Positions 1 through 5,742 of a stretch of DNA of 9,557 bases are shown in pieces. Both the position numbers and the translations under genes were made by a program. The number at the start of each line of letters is the position of its first letter. Position 1 is the first letter of the stretch. The stretch comes from Devosiaceae bacterium (GTDB lineage Bacteria; Pseudomonadota; Alphaproteobacteria; Rhizobiales; Devosiaceae), in the NCBI GenBank assembly GCA_021648585.1, contig JAKISM010000094.1, positions 1 to 9,557 on the forward strand, given 5' to 3'. The notes below the pieces were generated by a model. The model saw only the letters and a list, made by a program, of their open reading frames with translations. It was not told the origin of the DNA and did no database searches.

Positions 1-91
1 CAATATCTTGTTCTTTTTCACTCTCACCAAAAAAATCATCAATAGAGAAATCATCTTTTTTTGAGGGTTTAGGTTTTTTATTTGAGGGCAT
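1..91 (-). CDS. N-terminal fragment of an unidentified protein, cut by the left edge
   Basis: An ATG at 91-89 opens a frame that runs without a stop to the edge of the window, giving 30 codons. A GGTG sequence lies a few bases upstream of the ATG as a weak ribosome site. The visible N-terminus is lysine- and proline-rich for about 12 residues (MPSNKKPKPSKK) and then acidic (DDFSIDDFFGESEKEQ). There is no signal peptide, which sets it apart from the six secreted neighbours to its right. It reads in the same direction as those genes, but a hairpin at 148-178 separates it from the nearest one, so it is probably its own transcript. Low-complexity charged starts are common in cytoplasmic proteins and do not identify a family. 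I do not recognise it. It could also be a chance open frame, though the codon pattern and start position look genuine. Confidence 0.5.
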   Translation of the reverse strand, partial: MPSNKKPKPSKKDDFSIDDFFGESEKEQDI

Positions 92-147
92 TTTTCACCA
101 AAAAGAATCTTATTTAGTTTTCTTTACCACAAGTGGAACACAAAGAG

Positions 148-178
148 AACAGGGCAAAGAGTGTTTCTATGCCCTGTT
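148..178 (-). terminator. Probable terminator of the I36 gene at 215-667
   Basis: A perfect 9-bp inverted repeat, AACAGGGCA at 148-156 and TGCCCTGTT at 170-178, encloses a 13-nt loop. On the minus strand it starts 37 nt after the stop codon and is followed by a pyrimidine-rich but not pure U stretch (CTCTTTGTG). It fits an imperfect intrinsic terminator between this gene and the fragment at 1-91. Confidence 0.6.
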
Positions 179-214
179 TATTGATTATCATACTATTGAA
201 CAGCTACATTGAAC

Positions 215-667
215 TCAGTATTCATATTGATGTGTGCACATTTCCTGATACCACCATGATGGAGGTGTAGGTTGCTCTTCAATATATGGCATGACAGTGC
301 GATAAGATTTAACTTTATTGAAAAATTCTACACTAAGTTCTTTAGTGTTTCTTTCAATCAGCTTATAATCGCCCATACGATTATATTCATTATAAATTTT
401 TACAGATGCACCATTAATAAATTTGATTGATTCAATATTATTTTTCCATGGTGCTTTATCTACTTTGCTTACTGTGCGATCACCAGATTCGCAATACCAG
501 TTACCTGTATAACCCTCTCCAGTATAAAAGCATACTTGAGGTGAAGGTGAATCAGGTGTAGTGCAACCATAATCATAAAAATTACTTGTTGCAAATGCAC
601 CACCGCTAAAAGCAATCAATGCGGTTGATATCAAAGTTATTTTAGTTATTTTTTTAAAAGTAAACAT
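215..667 (-). CDS. Secreted single-domain I36 / beta-gamma-crystallin-like protein (copy 1)
   Basis: The product has 150 residues. A lysine-bearing start, a hydrophobic core at about 9-24 and a GAFA-type cleavage site near 26 form a signal peptide, so the protein is exported. Residues 45-125 resemble the peptidase inhibitor family I36 fold, a Greek-key barrel like that of Streptomyces SMPI. The motif QVCFYTGEGYTGNWYC carries a likely disulfide pair (C46 and C59), followed by GASVKIY and FFNKVKSYRTV. The calcium-type motif is degenerate here (NNIESI at 76-81). The tail after 130 is rich in Pro, Trp and Tyr and is not shared with the paralogue at 1023-1460. A GAGGAG ribosome site ends 6 nt before the ATG and fixes the start. 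There is no SH3b head, unlike the four larger relatives. Protease inhibition is a family-level possibility; no target can be read from the sequence. Confidence 0.85.
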   Translation of the reverse strand: MFTFKKITKITLISTALIAFSGGAFATSNFYDYGCTTPDSPSPQVCFYTGEGYTGNWYCESGDRTVSKVDKAPWKNNIESIKFINGASVKIYNEYNRMGDYKLIERNTKELSVEFFNKVKSYRTVMPYIEEQPTPPSWWYQEMCTHQYEY

Positions 668-702
668 GACATTCTCCTCTTTTTTTAAAAGATCTGCCCC
701 CT

Positions 703-740
703 ACAAAAGTAGTATGCGCCTGTTAAAACTGTTTGACATT
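703..740 (-). promoter_or_regulatory. Upstream block shared with the tandem paralogue
   Basis: This stretch, 36-73 nt upstream of the 667 start, aligns with 1491-1526 upstream of the other stand-alone I36 gene. Both share a core that reads CTGTTAAAA followed by a TGT on the plus strand, preceded by an A-rich AGTRTG segment. Conservation outside coding sequence suggests a common promoter or regulator site. No clear -35/-10 pair could be assigned. Confidence 0.4.
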
Positions 741-775
741 GATTAGTATCAAGTTGGTAGTTTTTTCTAGCTAAT

Positions 776-860
776 ACCCTCCTCACAGGCACTACCCTGC
801 TACGTCGTAGTTTAGCAAGGCGAGAGCCCCTAGCATAGCGGGTTGGCTTTTCGTTCAAGG
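776..860. other. GC-richer structured intergenic element of unknown identity
   Basis: This part of the 355-bp gap between the two I36 genes is visibly richer in G and C than its surroundings. Read on the minus strand, CCTTGCTA and TAGCAGGG can pair over 8 bp around a 10-nt loop that itself contains the palindrome CTACGACGTAG (plus strand about 798-824). A second, weaker pairing joins AGCC and GGGGCT nearby. It could be a degraded dispersed repeat, a small RNA or part of a long leader. It lies more than 100 nt upstream of the 667 start. No T-tract follows, so it is unlikely to be a terminator. Confidence 0.35.
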
Positions 861-890
861 TGACTTTGAGGTTTAGAATGTTACATTAAA

Positions 891-940
891 TGTCATTTTG
901 AGTAAAACTAAGAATCTTATTTTGTCATATTGAGTAAAGC
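891..940. repeat. Two direct copies of the TGTCATWTTGAG dispersed repeat
   Basis: TGTCATTTTGAGTAAA at 891-906 recurs as TGTCATATTGAGTAAA at 923-938, a 32-nt offset, with AAGAATCTT between them. The same core occurs as an inverted pair and a third copy at 5743-5858. This is the look of a dispersed, palindrome-prone intergenic repeat. Confidence 0.6.
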
Positions 941-951
941 AACATATGAAC

Positions 952-978
952 AAAAAAGGCAGAGAAAATATCTCCGCC
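952..978 (-). terminator. Intrinsic terminator of the I36 gene at 1023-1460
   Basis: On the minus strand GGCGGAGA (978-971) pairs with TCTCTGCC (965-958) through 8 bp including one G-U pair, around a 5-nt loop, and runs straight into six T residues (957-952). It lies 45 nt after the stop codon. This is a textbook rho-independent terminator. Confidence 0.85.
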
Positions 979-1022
979 CAATTTCATTCAATCATGTTTA
1001 ATTGCAATCAGAGTATTTCATC

Positions 1023-1460
1023 TTACTCTGATTCTGATTCTGTATTACTTGGTAGCCTTTCACAAACTGTGTCTTCTTCGGGTGCCACAGTCCTATAAGA
1101 GACAACTTTATTTAAGAAATCTGCATCAAGTTTTTTAGCGCTATTTTCAATAAGCACCATATTCCCTGCTCGATCAGATTGATTGTAAATTTTTACAGAA
1201 GCACCATCAATTAATTTGATAGATTTAATATTGCCTTCCCAAGGCGCTTTATCCGTTAAATTCACGGTACGCTCACCAGATTCACAATACCAGTTTCCAG
1301 TGAAGTTCTGTCCAGTATAAAAACATACTTGCGGATTAATTTCTACAGCAATATTGCAATTATAATTACTATGACTCTCCGCCATCGCACCAGTAGCCAT
1401 CATCATAAGACCTGCTGTAAGGATTGTTATATTTGTTAAAGTTTTTTTGTAAATAAGCAT
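1023..1460 (-). CDS. Secreted single-domain I36 / beta-gamma-crystallin-like protein (copy 2)
   Basis: The product has 145 residues and is a tandem paralogue of the 215-667 product. The two align without large gaps over about residues 45-125 and share QVCFYTG, TGNWYCESG, DKAPW, GASVKIYN and SYRTV. Residues 1-27 form a signal peptide ending GAMA. The conserved cysteines are C46 and C59. The calcium-type position reads EGNIKSI at 75-81, so the acidic/Asn ligand pair and the final Ser are lost, as in copy 1. The C-terminus is short and ends in an acidic run (ESESE), where copy 1 has an aromatic tail. An AAGGAGGAC ribosome site lies 4-12 nt upstream of the ATG. The gene has its own terminator and is divergent from the channel gene at 1587, with 126 bp between the two starts. 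Export is well supported; protease inhibition is only inferred from the family. Confidence 0.85.
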   Translation of the reverse strand: MLIYKKTLTNITILTAGLMMMATGAMAESHSNYNCNIAVEINPQVCFYTGQNFTGNWYCESGERTVNLTDKAPWEGNIKSIKLIDGASVKIYNQSDRAGNMVLIENSAKKLDADFLNKVVSYRTVAPEEDTVCERLPSNTESESE

Positions 1461-1490
1461 AATGTCCTCCTTGTTATTTACTAATTCCCA

Positions 1491-1526
1491 ATAAAAATAG
1501 TGTGGGCTGTTAAAATTGTCTGTTAA
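1491..1526 (-). promoter_or_regulatory. Upstream block shared with the tandem paralogue
   Basis: This is the counterpart of 703-740: an A-rich segment, AGTGTG, then CTGTTAAAATTGTCTGTTAA. It lies 31-66 nt upstream of the 1460 start, close to the position seen in the other copy, so spacing as well as sequence is kept. It also falls in the divergent region shared with the potassium-channel-like gene. Confidence 0.4.
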
Positions 1527-1586
1527 TCTTGTTGTCTTTATAATTATTGGTTTATATTATGGCAAGAAAATAATGGGTCTTATGAT

Positions 1587-2024
1587 ATGTTAATCGCAAT
1601 TTTGATTACTTTTATATTGGTACTTATTTCTATTCTAATTCATTATGAATTACTAAGAACTATCACAAATATTTTGCCACATATTTCGATAAAACCTCGT
1701 GCTAGATTATTGGTAATAATCACAGGGGTTTTTATTGCTCATATTCTTGAAATTGCGCTTTTCGCTCTTGCCTTTGGCTTAATGCAACATCAATGGGGAT
1801 TGGGCGCAATTTCTGGTGCGCTTGAGGGTGGTTGGATTGATTATTTTTATTTCTCTGCCTCTAGCTATACTACGCTTGGCATGGGTGATATTTATCCAGC
1901 AGGGCATTTGCGTTTTGTTGCAGCAATAGAATCTCTTACGGGATTGGTGCTAATTGGCTGGTCAGCTTCTTATACATATTTGGCAATGAGTAAATTTTGG
2001 GGAATGAAGAATAGCAAGAAGTAG
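1587..2024 (+). CDS. Small potassium-channel-like membrane protein (ion-channel pore family)
   Basis: The product has 145 residues, with hydrophobic segments at about 1-20, 42-64 and 108-135. A pore loop between the last two ends in SSYTTLGMGDIYP, and TTLGMGD at 95-101 aligns with the potassium filter TVGYGD. The second and third segments with the loop match the two-helix pore unit (Ion_trans_2-like), and the first is an extra N-terminal helix. No RCK, cyclic-nucleotide or other ligand domain follows, so four subunits would be needed for a pore and any gating must come from the membrane part. The filter has Met where Tyr or Phe is usual. Upstream in-frame choices are excluded because the ATGs at 1573 and 1582 meet a stop at once in their own frame. 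No good Shine-Dalgarno sequence precedes 1587, so expression may be low. Ion selectivity is inferred, not shown. Confidence 0.8.
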   Translation: MLIAILITFILVLISILIHYELLRTITNILPHISIKPRARLLVIITGVFIAHILEIALFALAFGLMQHQWGLGAISGALEGGWIDYFYFSASSYTTLGMGDIYPAGHLRFVAAIESLTGLVLIGWSASYTYLAMSKFWGMKNSKK

Positions 2025-2040
2025 CCTGTATATTATTAAT

Positions 2041-2072
2041 AATCGAACCGCCCTAAAAAGGGCGATACGATT
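2041..2072. terminator. Bidirectional terminator between convergent genes
   Basis: CGCCCT and AGGGCG (2049-2064) pair around an AAAA loop. An outer 5-bp arm, AATCG with CGATT, closes over a 3x3 internal loop. It sits 16 nt after the channel gene's stop and 15 nt after the stop of the minus-strand gene at 2088. The flanks are T/A-rich on the plus side (TTTATATTTT), so it can serve both genes. Confidence 0.7.
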
Positions 2073-2087
2073 TATATTTTATATTAA

Positions 2088-2696
2088 TCAAAATGTTTGG
2101 AAAGATGAGGCTTTATTACTCATAATCACCCCAAGGTTAGCTTTGTTAGAACCATAGGATTTACAAAGCCCGCCATAAAACCAGTTGCGACATAGGGTAA
2201 CAGATGCGCCGCCAGTAACTTTAAGCGAAGAAATTCTGTTGTTCCAAAAGCCGACTATTTTATTATTACTTGCGCCTGCATTTACACAAAAGCTAGAGCC
2301 AGAATAATTAGTACCATTATAAAAGCATACTTTTGGTGTTACTGGTGCAGGTGGTGTTGTAATATTTTGTACTACCGCTCCAAATATGGTAAGAAAAGCT
2401 GCCAGAGCTGCATCGTCAGCGCTTGAGTTGCCTCCAGATGCTGGTGCAAGATAGTTTTTGCTTACCCAGCCATCGGGGCCGGGATGTTTAACATAACACC
2501 AGCCACCTTGGCATTGAGTAATCGTGACTTTTTCTCCAGCGTATAATGTATCGATTTTGGCATAACTTGTGCTTGGCCCACTGCGTACATTGACAGCCGA
2601 CTTCGCAACTGCTGGCGCTGAAAGCACTGGAGCAATTGTGACCATGAAGGCAAACATTGCCGTTGATATAATAGTAAAAAATTTAGATAGTTTCAT
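2088..2696 (-). CDS. Exported SH3b plus I36 / beta-gamma-crystallin-like protein
   Basis: The product has 202 residues: signal peptide about 1-27, bacterial SH3 domain 29-83 (VNVRSGPSTSY, GGWCYVKH, GPDGWVSKNYL, with paired C62 and C67), a Ser/Ala/Pro linker 86-120, and an I36 domain 122-202 (KVCFYNGTNYSGSSFC, WNNRISSLKV). The linker segment beginning NSSADDAALAAFLTIFGAVV resembles residues 110-130 of the trefoil protein at 3000-3872, so these two share more than the SH3b head. The first calcium-type motif is intact (NNRISS, 152-157) and the second is altered (SNKASS, 193-198). SH3b domains in exported proteins commonly bind peptidoglycan or surface partners; that is family knowledge, and the partner here is unknown. 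An AAGGAGGAC ribosome site 7-15 nt upstream of the ATG fixes the start. The gene converges on the channel gene. Confidence 0.88.
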   Translation of the reverse strand: MKLSKFFTIISTAMFAFMVTIAPVLSAPAVAKSAVNVRSGPSTSYAKIDTLYAGEKVTITQCQGGWCYVKHPGPDGWVSKNYLAPASGGNSSADDAALAAFLTIFGAVVQNITTPPAPVTPKVCFYNGTNYSGSSFCVNAGASNNKIVGFWNNRISSLKVTGGASVTLCRNWFYGGLCKSYGSNKANLGVIMSNKASSFQTF

Positions 2697-2767
2697 AATT
2701 TTGTCCTCCTTTTATTTGCGATAATCACTAACTGATCAACGCTTGAATAATGGCAGGAAATCACACC

Positions 2768-2790
2768 CACCATAAACGGTGACTGAACAG
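2768..2790 (-). promoter_or_regulatory. Inverted repeat and GTTCAG motif upstream of the SH3b-I36 gene
   Basis: CACC-N6-GGTG at 2768-2781 is followed at once by CTGAAC at 2783-2788 (GTTCAG in the direction of the gene), about 70-90 nt upstream of the 2696 start. GTTCAG recurs upstream of the other three SH3b genes, and CACC-N6-GGTG recurs at 4022-4035. The rest of the 303-bp gap 2697-2999 holds AT-rich sequence and the terminator at 2902-2938, and no gene. Confidence 0.35.
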
Positions 2791-2901
2791 ACATTTATAT
2801 TGTTGGCTTTTGACCAAAATACTACTCTGCTAATTTTAATATAGATGTTTTTAAGAATAGTGCTATGATCTATGTCATATTTTATTTTGTAAAAAATCAT
2901 C

Positions 2902-2938
2902 AAAAAAAGGCGCAACTCAATTAGGAGCTGCGCCTTTT
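2902..2938 (-). terminator. Strong intrinsic terminator of the SH3b-trefoil gene
   Basis: Plus-strand AAAAGGCGCAACTC (2905-2918) pairs with GAGCTGCGCCTTTT (2925-2938) over 14 bp, with a single position forming a G-U pair on the minus-strand transcript and a 6-nt loop. Seven T residues follow on the minus strand. It starts 61 nt after the stop at 3000. Its arms and loop resemble the terminator at 4117-4150. Confidence 0.85.
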
Positions 2939-2999
2939 GATTTAGATATTTATATTGTTAACATTTAACGCCAAGTTCTATATTTAACTCCTAGTGTAG

Positions 3000-3872
3000 T
3001 TATTTAATAATCCAACGCTGGGTGTTGTTGTTCTGGTTGGGACGTGTCACAGCTGACCAGTCGTTTGCTGCGTTCATGTGGGCATCAAGATAGCGATTAT
3101 TGCTTTTTTGTTGGATGGTATAAGTATCATTACCAAGTGAAGTCAAAATCCAACGCTGGGTGTTGTTGTTCTGGTTGGGGCGTGTCACAGCGGACCAGTC
3201 GGCTGGACCAGCACCATGGGCATCAAGATAACGACCATTGCTTTGCTGTTGCATGGTATATAATCCGCCACCAAGTGGGGTTATGATCCATGCCTGTGTG
3301 GCATTGAATTGTTGGGGGCGTGTCACAGCTGACCAGTCGGCTGGGCCAGCACCATGGGCATCAAGATAACGACCAGAGCTCTTCTGCACGACAGTATATA
3401 CACCGTTTAGCTGAGCAACAGGTGCTGGTGGAGCTGGTGGTGGAGGTGCTGGTGGAGCTGGTGGAGCTGGTGGTGTAATGCCGCCGATAATAGCTGCGAA
3501 GATATTACCAAAAAGTTTGATTGCTTCGGCATCTGCGCTAGAGCCGCCGCCACCACTAGCTACTGGAGCAAGAAATTTTCCGCTTACCCAGCCATCAGGA
3601 CCATTTTTTTCAACATAGCACCAGTTGCCCTCACATTGGGTGACATTGACGTTTTCGCCAGCTAATAATACGCTAACTATGTTATGGCCGACACCGGGCC
3701 CAGAGCGCACATTCACTGCCGTTGTAGCTTGTGCTGGTGCGGCAAGTGCTGCAGAAATTGAAGCGATAAATACAAACGCTAAGGCTATTAAAATTGTGAT
3801 AGTTTTAGATATTTTCATTGTCACGCCGTTTGCTAAAAAGGCGGGTGAGATTTCTCTTGTTAAATTTGTCAT
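3000..3872 (-). CDS. Exported SH3b plus ricin-type beta-trefoil lectin-like protein
   Basis: The product has 290 residues. An unusual 18-residue hydrophilic extension precedes a second Met and a normal signal peptide (about 19-45). Then come SH3b (49-102, LAPVASGGGG at its end), a linker with SSADAEAIKLFGNIFAAIIG, a Pro/Ala run (134-151), and three trefoil repeats from about 157. Each repeat has YLDAH and an NTQRW/ATQAW motif; Q193-A-W, Q239-R-W and Q285-R-W are the QxW signature of ricin-type lectins, spaced exactly 46 residues apart. Such domains bind sugars, but the ligand is unknown. The AGAGGGACT ribosome site lies in front of the first ATG and matches in position the site of the gene at 4172-5536, favouring 3872. 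The internal ATG at 3818 lacks a clear site but would give a more typical signal peptide. The stop is followed by its own terminator. Confidence 0.87.
   Translation of the reverse strand: MTNLTREISPAFLANGVTMKISKTITILIALAFVFIASISAALAAPAQATTAVNVRSGPGVGHNIVSVLLAGENVNVTQCEGNWCYVEKNGPDGWVSGKFLAPVASGGGGSSADAEAIKLFGNIFAAIIGGITPPAPPAPPAPPPPAPPAPVAQLNGVYTVVQKSSGRYLDAHGAGPADWSAVTRPQQFNATQAWIITPLGGGLYTMQQQSNGRYLDAHGAGPADWSAVTRPNQNNNTQRWILTSLGNDTYTIQQKSNNRYLDAHMNAANDWSAVTRPNQNNNTQRWIIK
3009..3422 (-). repeat. Three in-frame 138-bp tandem units encoding the trefoil
   Basis: Units of 138 bp (46 codons) cover the trefoil. By eye, 3009-3063 and 3147-3201 agree at all but two of 55 positions, and 3181-3237 and 3319-3375 at all but two of 57. 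Outside these stretches the units differ much more. The shared blocks differ between unit pairs, so the pattern is mosaic rather than uniformly decayed. Confidence 0.8.
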
Positions 3873-3936
3873 TTTAGTCCCTCTAAATTTGCCATTCCCT
3901 CGAAACGGCTTCTACATACTGTTTGCCACTTATTAT

Positions 3937-3975
3937 CTGAACAGTTTCTGAATGGCTTGTTATTTTTGTTAGCTA
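3937..3975 (-). promoter_or_regulatory. Upstream block shared with the gene at 4172-5536
   Basis: CTGAACAGTTTCTGAATGGC followed by TTGTTATTTTTGTT and AGCTA aligns with 5604-5650. In gene direction it contains GTTCAG and a second TTCAG, 65 nt upstream of the 3872 start. It is a candidate promoter or operator region. The remainder of 3873-4171 has small inverted repeats (CAGAG-N4-CTCTG at 3993-4006; CACC-N6-GGTG at 4022-4035) and no gene. Confidence 0.4.
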
Positions 3976-4116
3976 TAAGCCACTAAATCACTCAGAGATT
4001 ACTCTGTCTTAAATACCATTTCACCGCTATAGGTGTTTGTCCAATTTTGTTAAAAAAAATGGTAAAGATAAGATAACTTTATCATGAATATTGGAAAAAT
4101 TACAATAGACAGACAT

Positions 4117-4150
4117 AAAAAGGCGCTATTCAATTAAGTGTAGCGCCTTT
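4117..4150 (-). terminator. Intrinsic terminator of the SH3b-double-I36 gene
   Basis: AAAGGCGCTA (4119-4128) and TAGCGCCTTT (4141-4150) form a perfect 10-bp stem with a 12-nt loop. Five T residues follow on the minus strand (4121-4117). It lies 21 nt after the stop at 4172. Stem base and loop (CAATTA) match the terminator at 2902-2938. Confidence 0.85.
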
Positions 4151-4171
4151 AGCATTCTATATAATTTAGGC

Positions 4172-5536
4172 CTAGTTAGCCCAAGTTGTATAACCAAGTC
4201 TCATTGTTGTGCCAGTATAACCATTGAGGCGGAATTCTGAAATTCTTCCCTCATTGGTTTTTACGCAAACATAAGTACCAACTGGCATAGACCATATAGA
4301 TATTTTATTGTTTGAATAAGAGGCAACTGAACAACCAGCATAACCACGATTTGATGATCCGCTAATAGATAGCTTAGCGCCATTTCTTGGTGTGATAAAT
4401 TTATTCACCGTAGTTACAGCTTCATACCAGATATCAGCACCAGCAGCTCCAATGTTGCCATTATCAAGGTTGGCGCTATAGGTTTGTTGCAGATTAATAG
4501 GTCCTGTTGAAAAAGTTACTGGAACAGCTGGTGGTGCTGGAGGAACTGGAATAATTGGAATGCCGCCAGAATAAACTCTATAAGAAGATATTTTGTTGTT
4601 TAGTGCGCCATTTAGCACTGCCTTATTAGATGTGATATTTGTGCAAAGCCCTGTAAAGTTTGCGCCCTGACATATTTTCACTTTTGCGCCACCTGTTAAT
4701 TTAAGCGAAGAAATAGTGTCGTTCCAAGCAGCAGATATAGTAGGTCTGTTTGTTCCAACAGGCGCACAACCTCTTGATCCAGTGAAGTTGTTGCCTTTAT
4801 AAAAGCAAACCTCAGAGGCAACAGGTGGCGGAGCAGGTGGAATTGGTGCAGATGGGCTGCCAACAAATACTTCATATGAAGATACCCTATTATTTAGCGC
4901 ACCATTAAGCACTGCTTTATTTGATGAATAAACTAAACAAAGACCAGTGAAGTTTGTACCCTGACAAACTCTAATTTTAGCGCCACCGCTAAGTTTAATT
5001 GATGAAACTGCATCATTCCATGAAGCTGTCATTGTTGGGCGTACTGTGCCAACAGGTTTACACGTTCTTGAACCTGAAAAATTGTTTCCCTTATATAGGC
5101 AAGCTTCTTGGGTAACAGTTGGAGGGGGTGGGGCAACAGGCGCAACAGGTGCAGGGGCATCGCCACACGAAAGCGAGAATGATGGGCCGCTTGGGCCAAT
5201 AGTAATGCCAAAGCTACAATCTGGATCAGATGGGGTACTAGATCCACCACCAGATCCACCGCCTGAGCCACCAGCTATTGGCGTGAGATATCTAGAACTT
5301 ACCCAACCATCAGGCCCCGTGTGCTCGATACGACACCAGCCATTTGATACACATTCAGTAACCTCAACTCTCTCACCAGTATATAATGTATCAACTACAT
5401 TATAAGATGTACCCGGCCCTGTGCGCACATTTAGTGAAACATTTGATGTAGCAGGAGCTGCAAATGCGCTGGCGCTTGTCACAATCATAATAAAAATTGC
5501 GATTAGAATAGTTATGGATTTTGATATAATTTTCAT
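4172..5536 (-). CDS. Exported SH3b, two I36 domains and a C-terminal beta module
   Basis: The product has 454 residues, the largest of the set: signal peptide 1-27 (SASAFAA), SH3b 33-85 (LNVRTGPGTSY, SNGWCRIEH, GPDGWVSSRYL), a Gly/Ser linker (88-100), a short FGITIGPSGPSFSLSCGD segment, a Pro-rich stretch, I36 domain 1 (144-224), a Pro linker, I36 domain 2 (241-322), a Pro linker, and a final module (about 340-454) with GADIWYEAV, ITPRNGAKL, VGTYVCVKTNEGRISEFRLN and LGYTTW. The four calcium-type sites are all intact: NDAVSS 174, NNRVSS 215, NDTISS 272, NNKISS 313. Family knowledge says this N/D-N/D-x-x-S/T-S signature binds calcium in beta-gamma-crystallins. An AAGGGGAC ribosome site fits the ATG at 5536; an in-frame GTG at 5563 has none and is rejected. 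The final module resembles domains I have seen at the ends of bacterial surface proteins but cannot name. Partners are unknown. Confidence 0.88.
   Translation of the reverse strand: MKIISKSITILIAIFIMIVTSASAFAAPATSNVSLNVRTGPGTSYNVVDTLYTGERVEVTECVSNGWCRIEHTGPDGWVSSRYLTPIAGGSGGGSGGGSSTPSDPDCSFGITIGPSGPSFSLSCGDAPAPVAPVAPPPPTVTQEACLYKGNNFSGSRTCKPVGTVRPTMTASWNDAVSSIKLSGGAKIRVCQGTNFTGLCLVYSSNKAVLNGALNNRVSSYEVFVGSPSAPIPPAPPPVASEVCFYKGNNFTGSRGCAPVGTNRPTISAAWNDTISSLKLTGGAKVKICQGANFTGLCTNITSNKAVLNGALNNKISSYRVYSGGIPIIPVPPAPPAVPVTFSTGPINLQQTYSANLDNGNIGAAGADIWYEAVTTVNKFITPRNGAKLSISGSSNRGYAGCSVASYSNNKISIWSMPVGTYVCVKTNEGRISEFRLNGYTGTTMRLGYTTWAN
4571..5107 (-). repeat. Internal duplication of the I36 domain
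   Basis: The two I36 domains (encoded at 4865-5107 and 4571-4816) align over about 80 residues at a 97-98 residue offset, with shared YKGNNFSG/YKGNNFTG, GGAKIRVCQG/GGAKVKICQG, NFTGLC and SNKAVLNGALNN. The high similarity suggests a duplication within the gene, later than the split from the single-domain paralogues. Confidence 0.75.
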
Positions 5537-5603
5537 GTCTAGTCCCCTTAAATTTTTTGCCACTTATACAAATGGCTTGCTATTCAAACCTGACAGCACG
5601 CAC

Positions 5604-5650
5604 CTGAACGCTTTGTGAACAGCCTGTTATTTATTCCCTGTTACTAGCTA
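5604..5650 (-). promoter_or_regulatory. Upstream block shared with the trefoil gene
   Basis: CTGAACGCTTTGTGAACAGC, then CTGTTATTTATT and later TAGCTA, matches 3937-3975. It lies 68 nt upstream of the 5536 start, almost the same distance as in the trefoil gene. In gene direction it contains GTTCA twice (5613-5620 region and 5604-5609). A candidate promoter or operator. Confidence 0.4.
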
Positions 5651-5742
5651 AACATAGATTATAGTAAAAATAAAGTGCTTGATTTAGTTATGATTGAATT
5701 AAAAAACGGCGCTATCATGACAAGGGGAGGCGTTATAAACTC

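Noticed and set aside
2462..2653. Minus-strand frame inside the SH3b-I36 gene
   Set aside because: It overlaps the real gene in another frame and lacks a ribosome site and any domain.
3009..3422. CRISPR-like repeat array
   Set aside because: The repeats are 138 bp, in frame, and encode trefoil units; there are no short repeats with unique spacers and no cas genes.
3044..3951. Plus-strand frames at 3044-3286 and 3625-3951
   Set aside because: They are antisense to the trefoil and SH3b coding sequence; the repeated look of the first simply mirrors the 138-bp units.
5537..5563. GTG start at 5563 for the SH3b-double-I36 gene
   Set aside because: There is no ribosome site before it, while AAGGGGAC sits at the right distance from the ATG at 5536 and gives a normal signal peptide.
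5029..5618. Frames at 5029-5271 (minus), 5046-5405 (plus) and 5421-5618 (plus)
   Set aside because: They are alternative-frame shadows of the SH3b-double-I36 gene, with low-complexity composition from its Gly/Pro linkers.
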